From positions 1,178,001-1,242,000 of the forward strand of contig NZ_CP015732.1 in NCBI RefSeq assembly GCF_001750145.1: DNA of 64,000 bases, given 5' to 3'. Source of the DNA: Arthrobacter sp. U41 (GTDB taxonomy: Bacteria; Actinomycetota; Actinomycetes; Actinomycetales; Micrococcaceae). A model generated the notes under the pieces. The model had not been told where the DNA came from and did not search any database. It saw only the letters and a program-made list of their open reading frames with translations. Shown here one piece after another: positions 8,332-17,878 of this stretch; the first letter of the stretch is position 1; each line of letters opens with the position of its first letter. The position numbers were made by a program, and so were the translations under genes.

Positions 8332-10014
8332 CTAGCGGGCGCGCTGGACGCGCTTTTCGTCCCAGACGGGCTCGGCCGATTCGTAGACCTTGCCGTCGGA
8401 GCCGAAGACCAGGAAGCGGTCGAAGGTCCGGGCGAACCAGCGGTCGTGCGTCACGGCCAGGACCGTGCCCTCGAAGTGGTCGATGGCGCGTTCCAGCGCC
8501 TCGGCCGAGTGCAGGTCCAGGTTATCCGTGGGCTCGTCGAGCAGCAGCAAGGTGGCGCCGGAGAGCTGCAGCAGCAGGATCTGGAACCGGGCCTGCTGCC
8601 CGCCGGAGAGGGATTCGTACTTCTGCTCCGACTGCGGGGCCAGGCCGTACCCGTCCAGCGCGCCCGCCGCCGCCTCGCGTCCCAGCCCCGAGCGGTGTTC
8701 GTCGCCGCGGTGCAGGATTTCCAGCAGGGTTTTGCCCAGCAGGTCGGGCCTGACGTGGGTCTGGGCGAAGAAGCCCGGCCGGATCCGGGCGCCAAGTTTC
8801 ACGGTGCCTTCGTGCGGGACTTCGGCGATCTCGACGTCGGACACCGGCAGGTGCTCGCGTTCCGGGTCGGTGCCGCCGGTGGCGAGCAGTCGCAGGAAGT
8901 GGCTTTTGCCGGAGCCGTTGGAGCCAAGCACGCCGACGCGGTCGCCGAACCAGACCTCGGTCGAGAACGGCTTCATCAGCCCCGTGAGCTCCAGCTTTTC
9001 GGCGACGACGGCGCGCTTGGCGGTGCGCCCGCCCTTGAGCCGCATCTGCACGTTCTGCTCGATCGGCAGCGCCTCGGGCGGACCGGCTTCGAGGAACTTT
9101 GCCAGGCGGGTCTGCGCGGCGTGGTACCGGTTGGCCATGTCCGAGCGGAACGCGGCCTTGTTCTTGTACATGTTGACGAGTTCCTTGAGCTTCACGTGCT
9201 CCTCGTCCCAGCGCTTCCGGAGCTCCTCAAAGCGGGCGTTCCGGTCAGCGCGGGCGTCCACGTAGGAGCCGAAGCCGCCACCGTGGATCCAGGCCCCGGC
9301 GCCGTTGATGCCCGGTTCGAGGGTCACGATGCGGCCCGCGGCGTTGTTCAGCAGCTCGCGGTCGTGGCTGATGAAGAGCACCGTCTTCTTCGACTCATTG
9401 AGCTTGGCCTCAAGCCAGCGCTTGCCCGGGACGTCGAGGTAGTTGTCCGGCTCGTCGAGGAGCAGCAGCTCATCGGGGCCGGCGAAGAGCGCCTCGAGCA
9501 CCAGGCGCTTCTGCTCACCGCCGGAGAGGCTCGACGCCGGGCGGTGCTGCGCGCGGTCAAAAGGCAGGCCCAGGGCGGCCATGCAGACCTCATCCCAGAC
9601 GGTCTCGACGTCGTACCCGCCGGCATCCCCCCAGTCCACGATCGCCTGGGCGTACGCCATCTGGGTGGGCTCGTCGTCGTGTTCCACCATCGCCAGTTCC
9701 GCCTCGTCCACGGCGCGGGCGGCGGCCACCAGCGCGGGCGGCGCGGCCGAGACGAGGAGGTCGCGGACGGTCGATTCGTCCCGGACCTGGCCAACGAACT
9801 GGCGCATGATGCCCGTGTTGCCGGAACGCCCGACCACGCCTTCGTCGGCGATGAGGTCCCCGGAGATGATCCGGAACAGCGTCGTCTTGCCGGTTCCGTT
9901 GGGCCCGATCAGCGCCGTCTTGGTCCCGTCCGGGACCTTGAAAGTCACGCCGTTGAGCAGCTGGGTGCCGTCGGAAAGGAAATAATCGATGCTGGAAACG
10001 TCAATATGAGCCAC
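8332..10014 (-). CDS. ABC-F family ATP-binding protein
   Basis: This is a cytoplasmic duplicated ATPase of the ABC-F class, 560 residues, without membrane segments. Domain 1 has Walker A GPNGTGKTT (about residue 37), signature LSGGEQKR and Walker B LLLLDEPDNYLD. Domain 2 has GSNGSGKSH, LSGGQQARF and LLLLDEPTDNLD. A charged linker of about 80 residues rich in Arg, Lys and Glu (about residues 235-320) joins them, as in ribosome-binding ABC-F proteins. Members act on the ribosome as translation factors or antibiotic-resistance proteins. The sequence does not resemble EttA closely, so no symbol is given, and I cannot tell housekeeping from resistance function. Confidence 0.88.
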   Translation of the reverse strand: MAHIDVSSIDYFLSDGTQLLNGVTFKVPDGTKTALIGPNGTGKTTLFRIISGDLIADEGVVGRSGNTGIMRQFVGQVRDESTVRDLLVSAAPPALVAAARAVDEAELAMVEHDDEPTQMAYAQAIVDWGDAGGYDVETVWDEVCMAALGLPFDRAQHRPASSLSGGEQKRLVLEALFAGPDELLLLDEPDNYLDVPGKRWLEAKLNESKKTVLFISHDRELLNNAAGRIVTLEPGINGAGAWIHGGGFGSYVDARADRNARFEELRKRWDEEHVKLKELVNMYKNKAAFRSDMANRYHAAQTRLAKFLEAGPPEALPIEQNVQMRLKGGRTAKRAVVAEKLELTGLMKPFSTEVWFGDRVGVLGSNGSGKSHFLRLLATGGTDPEREHLPVSDVEIAEVPHEGTVKLGARIRPGFFAQTHVRPDLLGKTLLEILHRGDEHRSGLGREAAAGALDGYGLAPQSEQKYESLSGGQQARFQILLLQLSGATLLLLDEPTDNLDLHSAEALERAIDHFEGTVLAVTHDRWFARTFDRFLVFGSDGKVYESAEPVWDEKRVQRAR

Positions 10015-10057
10015 CCCTCCATCCTCCCACGGCCGCAGTTGCAGCCGGTCAGCGGCC

Positions 10058-12055
10058 TCAGCCCGCTGCGGTGAGGAACTCCTTCAGGAGCGGACCGGAG
10101 ACGGTGGCGCCGAGCCCGCCTTCCTCGACGAACACGGCGACCGCGAGGTCCCCTTGCACCGCCACGATCCAGGCGTGGGTCTTGGGAGGGTCGTCGGAGC
10201 CGAATTCGGCTGTTCCGGTCTTCGCGGCCACCGGGGCTCCCGGGACGGAGGCGAGGAAGCCGGTGTGCCCGGAGGTGACCACGGCGCGCATCATGTCCGC
10301 CAGGGCGGCGGCCTCCGCTGCGGTGACCGGCGCACCCGACGCCGCCGCCGGGGCAGGGGCGGACGATGCCGGCGCGGAACCTGGCGCCGCCGGCCCGGCT
10401 GTGGGTGCGGCTGCCCCGCCGGTGGCTGCTGCGGCGCCGGAGTCGGGATTCACGACGAGCTGCGGCGCGACGGGCGCACCCTTGGCGACCGAGCCCGCCA
10501 TGACGGCGGCGGCCAGCGGGGACATCAGCACCTTTCCCTGGCCGATCATCGAGGCTGCGTGCTCGGTTCCCGTGGCCTCGCCCGGAACCGAGCCCAGAAA
10601 CGCGCCGGCCCCGAGTGCCGGGGCTTCCACGGCGACGCCGAGGGAGGTCGCGGCGGATTCCAGCTGGGCCTGGCTGACGGTGCCGCGGGCGTTGATGAAC
10701 GCGGTGTTGCAGGAGTGCGCGAACGCATCACGCAAGGTCACGGATCCCAGCGAGGTGGCCGGGTAGCCTTCGGCGTTCTTGAAGGTCCGGCCGTCGACGG
10801 TCAGGGTTGCGGGGCACTCCACCATGGAATCCGGGGTCATGCCGTTGCGGATCATGGCGAGGGAGTCCACGATCTTGAAGATGGAACCGGGGGCGTACTG
10901 GCCCAGCAGCGCGGTGTCGTAGCCGTTGCTGCCCGGCCCGGAGGCGGCGGCGAGGACGGCGCCGCTCGAGGGGCGGAGCGCCACGATGGCCGATGCCGGG
11001 CCCACCTTGGCCAGCACGTCTTCGGCCAGCTGCTGGAGGGCCGGGTCGAGGCTGGTTTTCACCGGTGTTCCGGGCTCCATCGGCACGGTGAACAGGACGC
11101 GGCGCCCGCCGTTGGGCAGTCCCTGCCGCTGTTCCGCGGTCAGGCCTGCCGTCCGGGCAAAGACCTGGGTTCCGCTGGTGCCGCGCAGCTGCGCGTCGTA
11201 CTGCTGCTGCAGTCCGCCGGTGCCGGTGGTGTCGCCGGGCTGGAGGGCGCCGCCGGATTTTTCAATCTGCTCGGCGCTGGCCTCGCCCACGGTACCCAGC
11301 ACGGCGCGGGCAAACCCGCGGGTGGGAGCGAGCGGGACAGAGTCGGCGACGGCCCGGGCCCCGGGAATGGCGGCAATTTGGTCGTCCGTGATGGTCCGGC
11401 CGTCCTCGCGCAGGGTGATGGCGGTGACGAAGGCCTCGGGTCCGGAGGCCTGGACCTGTTGGGTGTAGGCCGCGGGGTCCACTCCCACCAGCTGGGCGAG
11501 CCCGGTGGCGGATGCCGCCGGATCGGCTGAGGCCAGCAGGGCCTTGTCGATGCCGACATTCACGACCGGCCGGTAGGTGACCAGCTTGGCGTCGCCTGCG
11601 CCCAGGATGTCAGCCCGCTGCGGGGAGTCTGTCGAGGTGCCGAGGACTTCGTTTTCGGCGAGCTCCGGGACCAGCATGGCCGGGTCCCAGACGGTCAGCC
11701 ACTTGTCGCCGGACTTCTTGAGCCGGGCGGACGCCGTGTACGCCCATTCGCCGGAGCCGATCCTCCAGCGGTAGTCCAGCGGGACCGTGGCGGTGTCGTT
11801 GTCCAGTGTCAGCTCGCCGCTTTCGACCGCGGGCTTCACCGGGTCCAGGGCCTTGAACACCGCGTTGAGCTGCTCATTGGCTGCGCCGGAGTCCTTGCCT
11901 TCAAAGGCGACGGAGCCGACGTCGAGCGCCGAGACAGCGGACGCAAGCTGCTCCGCCGCGTCCTGCGCGCCGGAGCGGCCGTCGTCGCAGGCCACCAACG
12001 AGGCGCCAAGAATGAGACCAACAAGGGCAGCTGAAAATTTTGATATGTTCCCCAC
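10058..12055 (-). CDS. Lipoprotein-type penicillin-binding transpeptidase
   Basis: This is a class B-like D,D-transpeptidase for peptidoglycan cross-linking. From the GTG at 12055 it has 665 residues, starting with a hydrophobic signal and a lipobox LVAC (Cys23), so it should be a lipoprotein on the outer membrane face. An NTF2-like (MecA_N-type) domain follows (about 35-150), then the PBP dimerisation region and the transpeptidase with SIFK (catalytic Ser near 390), SCN (near 449) and KTGTAEFG (near 613). An Ala/Pro-rich insert of about 45 residues lies in front of the KTG motif. A CATAAT hexamer at 12062-12067 places a transcription start almost at the GTG, so the message may be leaderless. 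The longer reading frame upstream lacks a signal peptide. Confidence 0.87.
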   Translation of the reverse strand: MGNISKFSAALVGLILGASLVACDDGRSGAQDAAEQLASAVSALDVGSVAFEGKDSGAANEQLNAVFKALDPVKPAVESGELTLDNDTATVPLDYRWRIGSGEWAYTASARLKKSGDKWLTVWDPAMLVPELAENEVLGTSTDSPQRADILGAGDAKLVTYRPVVNVGIDKALLASADPAASATGLAQLVGVDPAAYTQQVQASGPEAFVTAITLREDGRTITDDQIAAIPGARAVADSVPLAPTRGFARAVLGTVGEASAEQIEKSGGALQPGDTTGTGGLQQQYDAQLRGTSGTQVFARTAGLTAEQRQGLPNGGRRVLFTVPMEPGTPVKTSLDPALQQLAEDVLAKVGPASAIVALRPSSGAVLAAASGPGSNGYDTALLGQYAPGSIFKIVDSLAMIRNGMTPDSMVECPATLTVDGRTFKNAEGYPATSLGSVTLRDAFAHSCNTAFINARGTVSQAQLESAATSLGVAVEAPALGAGAFLGSVPGEATGTEHAASMIGQGKVLMSPLAAAVMAGSVAKGAPVAPQLVVNPDSGAAAATGGAAAPTAGPAAPGSAPASSAPAPAAASGAPVTAAEAAALADMMRAVVTSGHTGFLASVPGAPVAAKTGTAEFGSDDPPKTHAWIVAVQGDLAVAVFVEEGGLGATVSGPLLKEFLTAAG

Positions 12056-12141
12056 CGCGCCATTATGCACCGTGCCGCAGACAAAGCCCCTGTCACACGA
12101 CGCGTCCCGGCGGACCGTGGTGCCCCCGGTGCCGGCCGGAC

Positions 12142-12798
12142 TCAGCACCGCCGGATGATCCTCCGCTGCGCGGCCACGGAGATTGCGGCCGTGCGGTTGT
12201 CCACGCCGAGCTTTCCGTAGATGTGCACGAGGTGGGTCTTCACCGTTGCCTCCGAGATGTACAGCTGCTTGGCGATGGCCCGGTTGCCCAGGCCGGTGGC
12301 GAGCAGCTCCAGCAGCTGGATCTCACGGGCGGAGAGGACCGGTTCGGGGTTGCGCATCCGGCCCAGCAGCCGGGCGGCCACTTCGGGTGCCAGCGCGGTC
12401 TGGCCTGCCGCGGCGGAGACTACCGCCTGGCGGATCTGCTCCGGCGGGGCGTCCTTGAGCATGTAGCCGCTGGCTCCGGCCTCCACCGCGGCGAGGATGT
12501 CGGCGTCGGAGTCAAAGGTGGTGAGGATCAGCACGGGCGGCGCGGGCTGGCCGGCTTCACCCGCCTTGATCCGGCCTGTCGCCGTAACGCCGTCCATGCC
12601 GGCGCCCATCTGCAGATCCATCAGCACGACGTCAACCGGCTCGCCCAGGGTGTGGAGCCGGGTGAGCTCGGCCAGCGCCGCGCCGCCGTCGGCCGCCTCG
12701 GCCGCGACGGAGATGCCCTCGAAGTCGCTCAGCATGGCCCTCAGCCCGGCCCGGACCACCGGGTGGTCGTCAACCAGCAGTACCCGGATATCGTTCAC
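12142..12798 (-). CDS. NarL/LuxR-family response regulator
   Basis: This 218-residue response regulator has an N-terminal receiver domain (VDDHPVVRAGLRAML, phospho-acceptor Asp in VVLMDLQM near residue 52, conserved Lys in YMLKDAPPEQI) and a C-terminal LuxR-type HTH (LSAREIQLLELLATGLGNRA, then ISEATVKTHLVHIYGKLGV). The GTG start overlaps the stop of the upstream histidine kinase (GTGA), so the two are translationally coupled and form a cognate pair. Such DesK/LiaS-type pairs usually sense envelope or membrane stress. No target operator can be named. Confidence 0.93.
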   Translation of the reverse strand: MNDIRVLLVDDHPVVRAGLRAMLSDFEGISVAAEAADGGAALAELTRLHTLGEPVDVVLMDLQMGAGMDGVTATGRIKAGEAGQPAPPVLILTTFDSDADILAAVEAGASGYMLKDAPPEQIRQAVVSAAAGQTALAPEVAARLLGRMRNPEPVLSAREIQLLELLATGLGNRAIAKQLYISEATVKTHLVHIYGKLGVDNRTAAISVAAQRRIIRRC

Positions 12799-14213
12799 GG
12801 TTCGTTCCCTGCCGGGGAGTCCGCGAGCGGCAGCCGGATGGCCACCACCGTTCCTTCACCGGGGGCGGACTCGATGTCGAGGCTGCCGGCCAGTGCCGCC
12901 ACCCGTTCCTGGAGCGACTTCAGCCCGTAGCCCGAGCCGTCGGGGCGCCCGGTGTGGTCCGTGACCGCCGAGGGATCGAAGCCGATGCCGTCGTCGTAGA
13001 TATCCATCGCCACTTCGCTGCCCAGGAAGGACAGGGTCACGACGGCGGTGCCCGCCCTGGCGTGCACCCAGACGTTCGCGAGGCTTGCCTGCGCGGCGCG
13101 GAGCAGGGTGGTGCGGTACGGGTTGGGCAGTTCCACCGGTGTTCCTTCAAGGTCGAAGCGGCAGCGCAGACGGGCGCCGCGGGCGGCCGCCTCGGTTTCG
13201 GTTTTTTCGCAGAGCCGGCGCAGGCTGCCCACCAGGGGATCCTCCGGAGTCTCCCGCGGGGAGTTCTCCGGCCGGTCCTCAGCTGGGTTGTCTGCTGAGG
13301 TGTCTGCCGGGTTCCCCACTGACTGCCCCGCCGGGTTCCCCGGCTGGTTCTCCGCAAATGCGGGGGGCTGCAGGCCGCGGACGAAGTTGCGGGCCTCGGC
13401 CAGGTTGGCCGAGGCCGTCTCCTGGACCGTCCGGAGCCGGTCCCGGGCTGTGGCGGTGTCCCCGTCGTCGAGCGACTTTTCCGCCGAGCGGCCCATCAGC
13501 ACGATACTGGAAAAACCCTGGGCGAGGGTGTCGTGGATTTCGCGTGCCAGCCTGGCCCGTTCGGCCAGTGTGCCGGCGTTGTGCTGGCTGCGGGCCAGTT
13601 CGGCGCGGGTGCGGCGCAGCTCCGCGGCGGCAAACCGCTGGTTTTCGGCTTCCAGGTACAGCGCCCGGTAGGCCAGCCCGGTGACCACGGCAAAGGCTGC
13701 CCCGAATGCCGGTCCCAGCACCATCGGCAGCTGCAGGGCCTCCCCGTCCGCACCGGCGTTGTGGAACCACAGCGCCACGATGACCAGAACGGTGCTCAGG
13801 ACGTTCGCCGGCACCGCAAGCCGCAGCGGGAGCACGTGCAGCTGCAGGAAGAACAGCGGGAAGGCCAGCCACACGAAGTCGGCGCTGGCCCAGATCAGCA
13901 GCAGCCAGAGCAGGCAGACGGCAGCCAGCCACAGCTGCGAATACCGCCGGGGGTCGAACCGGGACGGATCCGTGGAGTGGCGTTTCTCCAGGACGGTGCC
14001 CAGGACGTAGACGGTGGCAAGAATCAGCGCAAGGCCCAGGGTGAGCCAGTTCGTGCCCTGGAGTCCTGTCCCCAGCAGCCGAACCAGTGCGACCAGCAGC
14101 AGCACGGCGAACCCGCTGTGAAGGCATACCCGAAGGATACGCAGGATCACCGCGGCCTCGGTCGTGCCTGGCGTGGCGTTCCCTGCCGGCGTGCTGCGGG
14201 CTGTGTCGTCCAT
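12795..14213 (-). CDS. Sensor histidine kinase (HisKA_3 type)
   Basis: This membrane-bound sensor kinase is 472 residues from the ATG at 14213; an in-frame TTG thirteen codons earlier is less likely. About six membrane helices fill residues 20-175. They are followed by a coiled linker, the HisKA_3 phospho-acceptor helix (LAREIHDTLAQGFSSIVLM, His near 235) and a HATPase_c domain ending in DGIGFDPSA, SGYGLKSLQERVAAL and GEGTVVAIRLPL. Between the two catalytic parts lies an odd low-complexity insert of about 35 residues with repeated NPA/NPAD units, absent from typical members. It is coupled to the response regulator downstream. The signal is unknown. Confidence 0.92.
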   Translation of the reverse strand: MDDTARSTPAGNATPGTTEAAVILRILRVCLHSGFAVLLLVALVRLLGTGLQGTNWLTLGLALILATVYVLGTVLEKRHSTDPSRFDPRRYSQLWLAAVCLLWLLLIWASADFVWLAFPLFFLQLHVLPLRLAVPANVLSTVLVIVALWFHNAGADGEALQLPMVLGPAFGAAFAVVTGLAYRALYLEAENQRFAAAELRRTRAELARSQHNAGTLAERARLAREIHDTLAQGFSSIVLMGRSAEKSLDDGDTATARDRLRTVQETASANLAEARNFVRGLQPPAFAENQPGNPAGQSVGNPADTSADNPAEDRPENSPRETPEDPLVGSLRRLCEKTETEAAARGARLRCRFDLEGTPVELPNPYRTTLLRAAQASLANVWVHARAGTAVVTLSFLGSEVAMDIYDDGIGFDPSAVTDHTGRPDGSGYGLKSLQERVAALAGSLDIESAPGEGTVVAIRLPLADSPAGNEP

Positions 14214-14269
14214 GCTTTCAGCGTAGTGCCGGGCCGGGCGGTTCCGGTCCAAACGACCCTGTTGAAGAC

Positions 14270-15709
14270 CTAGATCCCCAGGGGCGGCACCGCCAAGCCA
14301 AATATGTCTTTCAGGGCATATCTAGCGGCGTGGAAGCCGGACATGCCGGTCACCCCGGGACCGGGCGGCGTGGAGGAGGAACACAGGTACACGCCGGGCA
14401 GCGGAGTCCGCCAGGGGACGGGGCCCAGGACGGGCCGCCGGATGATGCCGCGGAGGTCCACCAGGCCGGCGCTGAAGTCCCCGCCGACGTAGTTCTCGTT
14501 GTAGGCGGCAAGTCCGGCCGCCGTCGTGACGTGATGGCTGAGCACAAGGTCGCGGAATCCGGGGGCGAAGCGCTCCAGCTGGGCGATCACGGCCTCGGCC
14601 ATGTCCACGGTGGAACCGGCCGGTACATGGCAGTAGCTCCACAGGATGTGCCGGCCCCCGGGCGCGCGTCCGGCATCGAAGCGCGAAGGCTGGGAAACCA
14701 GGACATAGGGCCGGTCCGGATGCCGCCCGGTGGCGACGAGGTGTTCCGCCTCGGCCATCTCCGCACGGGTGCCGCCCACGTGGACCGAGCCGGCGTCAGC
14801 CAATCCGGGGCCCGCCCAGGGGACGGGGCCGGAAAGGATGAAGTCGACCTTGCAGGCCGCGTTTCCGAACCTGAAGGATTTCAGGGCCCGGCGGTACCGT
14901 TCCGGCAGCCTGCCGTCGGCAAGCCGGAGCAGTCCGGGCGGCGCAACGTCCAGCAGCGTGGCCCGGACCGGGGGCAGCTCCGCCAGGGATCCGATCCGCG
15001 CCCCGGTTTCCACCGCCCCGCCGTGGGCTTCAATGTCCGCCACCATCGCCTGCGCGATCGCAGCGGAGCCGCCTGCCGGGATGGGCCAGCCCACCGTGTG
15101 GGCCAGAGTGCCCAGCATGAGGCCCGCTCCGGCCGTCGCGGGGGCCGGGAGTTGCCCCACCGCATGCGCCGCGACGCCGGTCAGCAGCGCCGGCGCCAGT
15201 TCCTCCCGGAATCTCATGCCCCACAGGGGTGAGCCCTGCTCCAGGACGCGGGCGCCGAAGAGGACGGCCGCCACCGGGTCCCGCGGTATCCGCAGGAGCT
15301 GGTTCAAGGTCAGGTCCGTGATGCCGTCAGCCCGCTGCACGAGGGGGGCCATCAGCCGCCCGAACGCAGGCCCGTCGCGCCCGAGGCCGGTCACCGTTCG
15401 TTCGAGTGAGCGGTACGCCAGCGCCGCCCGGCCGCCGTCAAGCGGCGTGCCATACGAGACCTCGGGAACGTCAAGCCGGATCCGGCGGGACAGCTGGAAC
15501 TGCCGGAAGAACGGCGAGGCCAGGGCCATCGGATGCACCGCTGAGCAGACATCATGAAAATGGCCGGGTTCCATGAGTTCGGTCGTCCGCAGCCCGCCGC
15601 CTGCAGTCGGCGCCGCCTCGTAGACGTGCACTTTCAGTCCTGCGCGGGCCAGGGTCACCGCCGCGGCGAGGCCGTTCGGTCCTGATCCAACGACGGCGAC
15701 ATCAGGCAT
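14270..15709 (-). CDS. Phytoene-dehydrogenase-like FAD oxidoreductase
   Basis: This is an NAD(P)/FAD-dependent amine-oxidase-fold protein of the CrtI/retinol-saturase group, 479 residues from the ATG at 15709. The N-terminal dinucleotide-binding motif VVGSGPNGLAAAVTLARAG is followed by VYEAAPTAGGGLRT. Near the C-terminus GVYLCSSSTPPGPGVTGMSG is the second FAD contact of this family. The start overlaps the 3' end of the GT87 gene by eight bases, so the two are likely co-transcribed. No carotenoid synthesis gene (crtB, crtE) is in the window, so a role in pigment synthesis is only a possibility. The longer upstream frame lies inside the GT87 gene and is ignored. Confidence 0.82.
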   Translation of the reverse strand: MPDVAVVGSGPNGLAAAVTLARAGLKVHVYEAAPTAGGGLRTTELMEPGHFHDVCSAVHPMALASPFFRQFQLSRRIRLDVPEVSYGTPLDGGRAALAYRSLERTVTGLGRDGPAFGRLMAPLVQRADGITDLTLNQLLRIPRDPVAAVLFGARVLEQGSPLWGMRFREELAPALLTGVAAHAVGQLPAPATAGAGLMLGTLAHTVGWPIPAGGSAAIAQAMVADIEAHGGAVETGARIGSLAELPPVRATLLDVAPPGLLRLADGRLPERYRRALKSFRFGNAACKVDFILSGPVPWAGPGLADAGSVHVGGTRAEMAEAEHLVATGRHPDRPYVLVSQPSRFDAGRAPGGRHILWSYCHVPAGSTVDMAEAVIAQLERFAPGFRDLVLSHHVTTAAGLAAYNENYVGGDFSAGLVDLRGIIRRPVLGPVPWRTPLPGVYLCSSSTPPGPGVTGMSGFHAARYALKDIFGLAVPPLGI

Positions 15710-17171
15710 CCGCGGACACCTGACGCCAGGGCAGGACGGAAGCCGGCGGGTGCCGCAGGTCCACCCGCAACCGGTCCGGAGCGCCTTCGAACGGCCCGCC
15801 CTGGGGATCATCCATCCCGTACCGGCGGACCACGTCATAACCGGGGTCCCAGATGTCCCAGGCCACCCGCGCCATCAGGTAGGCGGTGGCGATCATATGG
15901 AATGCCACGGCCAGGACGTAGTAGGGCATATCAATATTGTGCTGGGCAACACCGCCGCTCGTCACCTGCCCGAGGTACATCCAGACGGCCGCCCAGTGCA
16001 GGCCTTCGAACGTCTGCCAGATCAAAAAGTCCCTCCAGCGCGGCCGGGCCAAGGCAAGCAGCGGGATGAGCCAGATGACGAACTGCGGTGAATAGACCTT
16101 GTTCGTCAGGATAAACGCGGCCACAATCAGGAAGACCAGCTGCGCGAGTCGCGGGCGCCGGGGCGCGGCCAGGGCCAGGGCCCCGATCAGCACACAGGCC
16201 AGCACAAAAAGGTTCATTGCCAGGGTGTTGATGGTCTCCGGCTGCAGGGAAACCCAGCCCAGGCGACCCGCGACGAGGTTGTAGGCAAACCAGGGGGAGC
16301 TGTAGCCGGCGGGGCGGTCCTCGGTGAACTGGTAGAAGTATTTCCAGCCCTCCGGATTGGCGACGGCGACCGGGAGGTTGACGGCCAGCCAGGCGGCGGC
16401 GGCGGCGCCGGCGGTAACCAGGAGAGCCCGGATCCGCCCGGTCCGCAGGGCCAGGAGCAGGACCGCGCCAAGGATCAGCACGGGGTAAAGCTTGGTGGCC
16501 GTGCCCAGGCCGATAAAGACTCCGGCCAGCACGAGCTTGTTCCGGGAGAAGCAATACATGCCGAGGGCCAGCAGCCCGACAGCCCACATGTCCCAGTTGA
16601 TGGTGCCGGCCAGGATGATGCCGGGGGCCACGGCCACCATTGCCGCATCCCACGGCCGACGGCGGGCCATCCGTGCCGTGGCAAGTACCGTGACGATCCA
16701 GACTGCCGCGATCAGCGTGGTGTTGATGTCGAAGTAGGCCAGGATCCGGCCGGCCGAGACGCCATCGCCCGGAACCAGCAGGGCCGTGGCACCGGCGATG
16801 AGCCCCATCAGGACGGGGTATTCAAAGAACGTCCCCTCAGTGAGAAAGGGGAAGGCTCCGTCGCCGAGACCGCGGTTCTTGAACAGCTCCGGGAAGTCCG
16901 AATAGCAGCTCGCGTAGAACTGGCCCGGGGTTTCCCAGCCGTTGGTGCGGCAATACGACCTGAGCAGTATTCCGAGGACTGCTGCCAGCACGGTGAGCAG
17001 GATCAGGACGCGTTCCACGGTGAAGAAGCCGGGGGAGACGATGCCGGGGGCCGAGCGGCGGCCCATGGGCCCGCCAATCAGTTCCGTGAAATTCCTTAGC
17101 AGGGGGTCGCTGCGGCTCGGGATGACCAGTCGGACACGTCTGCGGTGCTCCGGCGGCTTTGTCTCCTGCAT
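15702..17171 (-). CDS. GT87-family integral membrane glycosyltransferase
   Basis: This 489-residue polytopic membrane protein has about eleven hydrophobic segments and a periplasmic-type loop after the first of them. FFEYPVLMGLIAGATALL and FDINTTLIAAVWIV fit the GT87/DUF2029 polyprenol-phosphate-mannose-dependent mannosyltransferases of actinobacteria, which decorate lipids or glycans outside the membrane. The catalytic Asp is not certain from sequence alone; the FDINT motif is a candidate. The start is the ATG at 17171, with a basic N-terminus. It is followed by the overlapping oxidoreductase gene and preceded by a strong terminator at 17253-17284, so it probably has its own promoter in the short gap. 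Confidence 0.8.
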   Translation of the reverse strand: MQETKPPEHRRRVRLVIPSRSDPLLRNFTELIGGPMGRRSAPGIVSPGFFTVERVLILLTVLAAVLGILLRSYCRTNGWETPGQFYASCYSDFPELFKNRGLGDGAFPFLTEGTFFEYPVLMGLIAGATALLVPGDGVSAGRILAYFDINTTLIAAVWIVTVLATARMARRRPWDAAMVAVAPGIILAGTINWDMWAVGLLALGMYCFSRNKLVLAGVFIGLGTATKLYPVLILGAVLLLALRTGRIRALLVTAGAAAAAWLAVNLPVAVANPEGWKYFYQFTEDRPAGYSSPWFAYNLVAGRLGWVSLQPETINTLAMNLFVLACVLIGALALAAPRRPRLAQLVFLIVAAFILTNKVYSPQFVIWLIPLLALARPRWRDFLIWQTFEGLHWAAVWMYLGQVTSGGVAQHNIDMPYYVLAVAFHMIATAYLMARVAWDIWDPGYDVVRRYGMDDPQGGPFEGAPDRLRVDLRHPPASVLPWRQVSADA

Positions 17172-17252
17172 GCCCCTGAGCTTACCGGGCCGCTCCGCCC
17201 GGCCGTGCTGCGCCGGGCGGGTGGGCCTCCCGGCCGGACGCGGACTTAAAAG

Positions 17253-17284
17253 GGGGAGCCCACGCGTCGCCGCGTGGGCTCCCC
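17253..17284 (-). terminator. Rho-independent terminator
   Basis: A perfect 14-bp stem (GGGGAGCCCACGCG, 17253-17266, with its complement 17271-17284) closes a four-base loop and is followed on the minus strand by C and four T. It ends the transcript that carries the 46-residue ORF at 17347-17487. Confidence 0.85.
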
Positions 17285-17346
17285 GGGGGTCTCAGTTGCG
17301 ATGTCAGTCATCAGTTCCTCCTGGACGGGACGGGACTGGACCTGCC

Positions 17347-17487
17347 TCAGCGGATGAGGCCCATCTGGTGCATAACGACGTAGACGTCTTCACGCTTCTG
17401 GTCGAGGAGTTGTCCGTTGAACAGCGTCGTGTGCCGTGGGGCCGGCTGGAGGCCCAGGCGCAGGATTCTGTGGAGTTTCTGCTTCAT
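17347..17487 (-). CDS. Small protein of unknown function (46 aa)
   Basis: I do not recognise this gene. The ATG at 17487 is preceded by GGAGGTGA, eight bases complementary to the 16S rRNA 3' end, at ideal spacing, and a strong terminator lies 62 bases after the stop. The product is basic at the N-terminus (MKQKLHRILRLGLQPAPRH) and mixed-charge after that (LLDQKREDVYVVMHQMGLIR); there is no membrane segment or signal peptide. A GTG at 17550, with AAAGGA upstream, could give a 67-residue form that reads through the Shine-Dalgarno. A GATAAT hexamer at 17652-17657 is a possible -10, giving a leader of about 160 bases that contains a direct repeat (CATGCCC, then AATTAC). The spacer 17488-17878 shows nothing else. 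Confidence 0.6.
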   Translation of the reverse strand: MKQKLHRILRLGLQPAPRHTTLFNGQLLDQKREDVYVVMHQMGLIR

Positions 17488-17878
17488 GGTGGTCACCTCC
17501 CTCCGGCGGCTCGCGGTGCGTGGCCTGGCGGTGGTATTGGCGATAGTCACGACGGTCCTTTCATCGGCCTGCCGGAAATGCCGGAGTAATTGGGCATGAC
17601 AATTAGTGCCTCTGTGAATTGAGGAAGAAAAGGCCGTAATTAGGGCATGGAATTATCCGGCGCTGATTTGATGGTTTCGCAAAGGCGGATGGACCGCCCC
17701 TGGACGCGTGCGTGCGGCAACCCCAACAGGAAGCTGGGTTCCGAACTTTGGGATGCTGCGCAACCGCGTGGTTCCGCCGGTGTCAGTCCGCTCTCACGGC
17801 GCTCCCTGTCACAGGGAGAGCCGGTATCGCCCTGGCTCTGGATCCTAGGGGAATGAACCTAGGTTGTGAGCGAAAGGG

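Noticed and set aside
17647..17856. Plus-strand frame of 69 residues in the same spacer
   Set aside because: Only a weak AGGGC precedes the ATG and the product has no recognisable features; it is less well supported than the two minus-strand ORFs.
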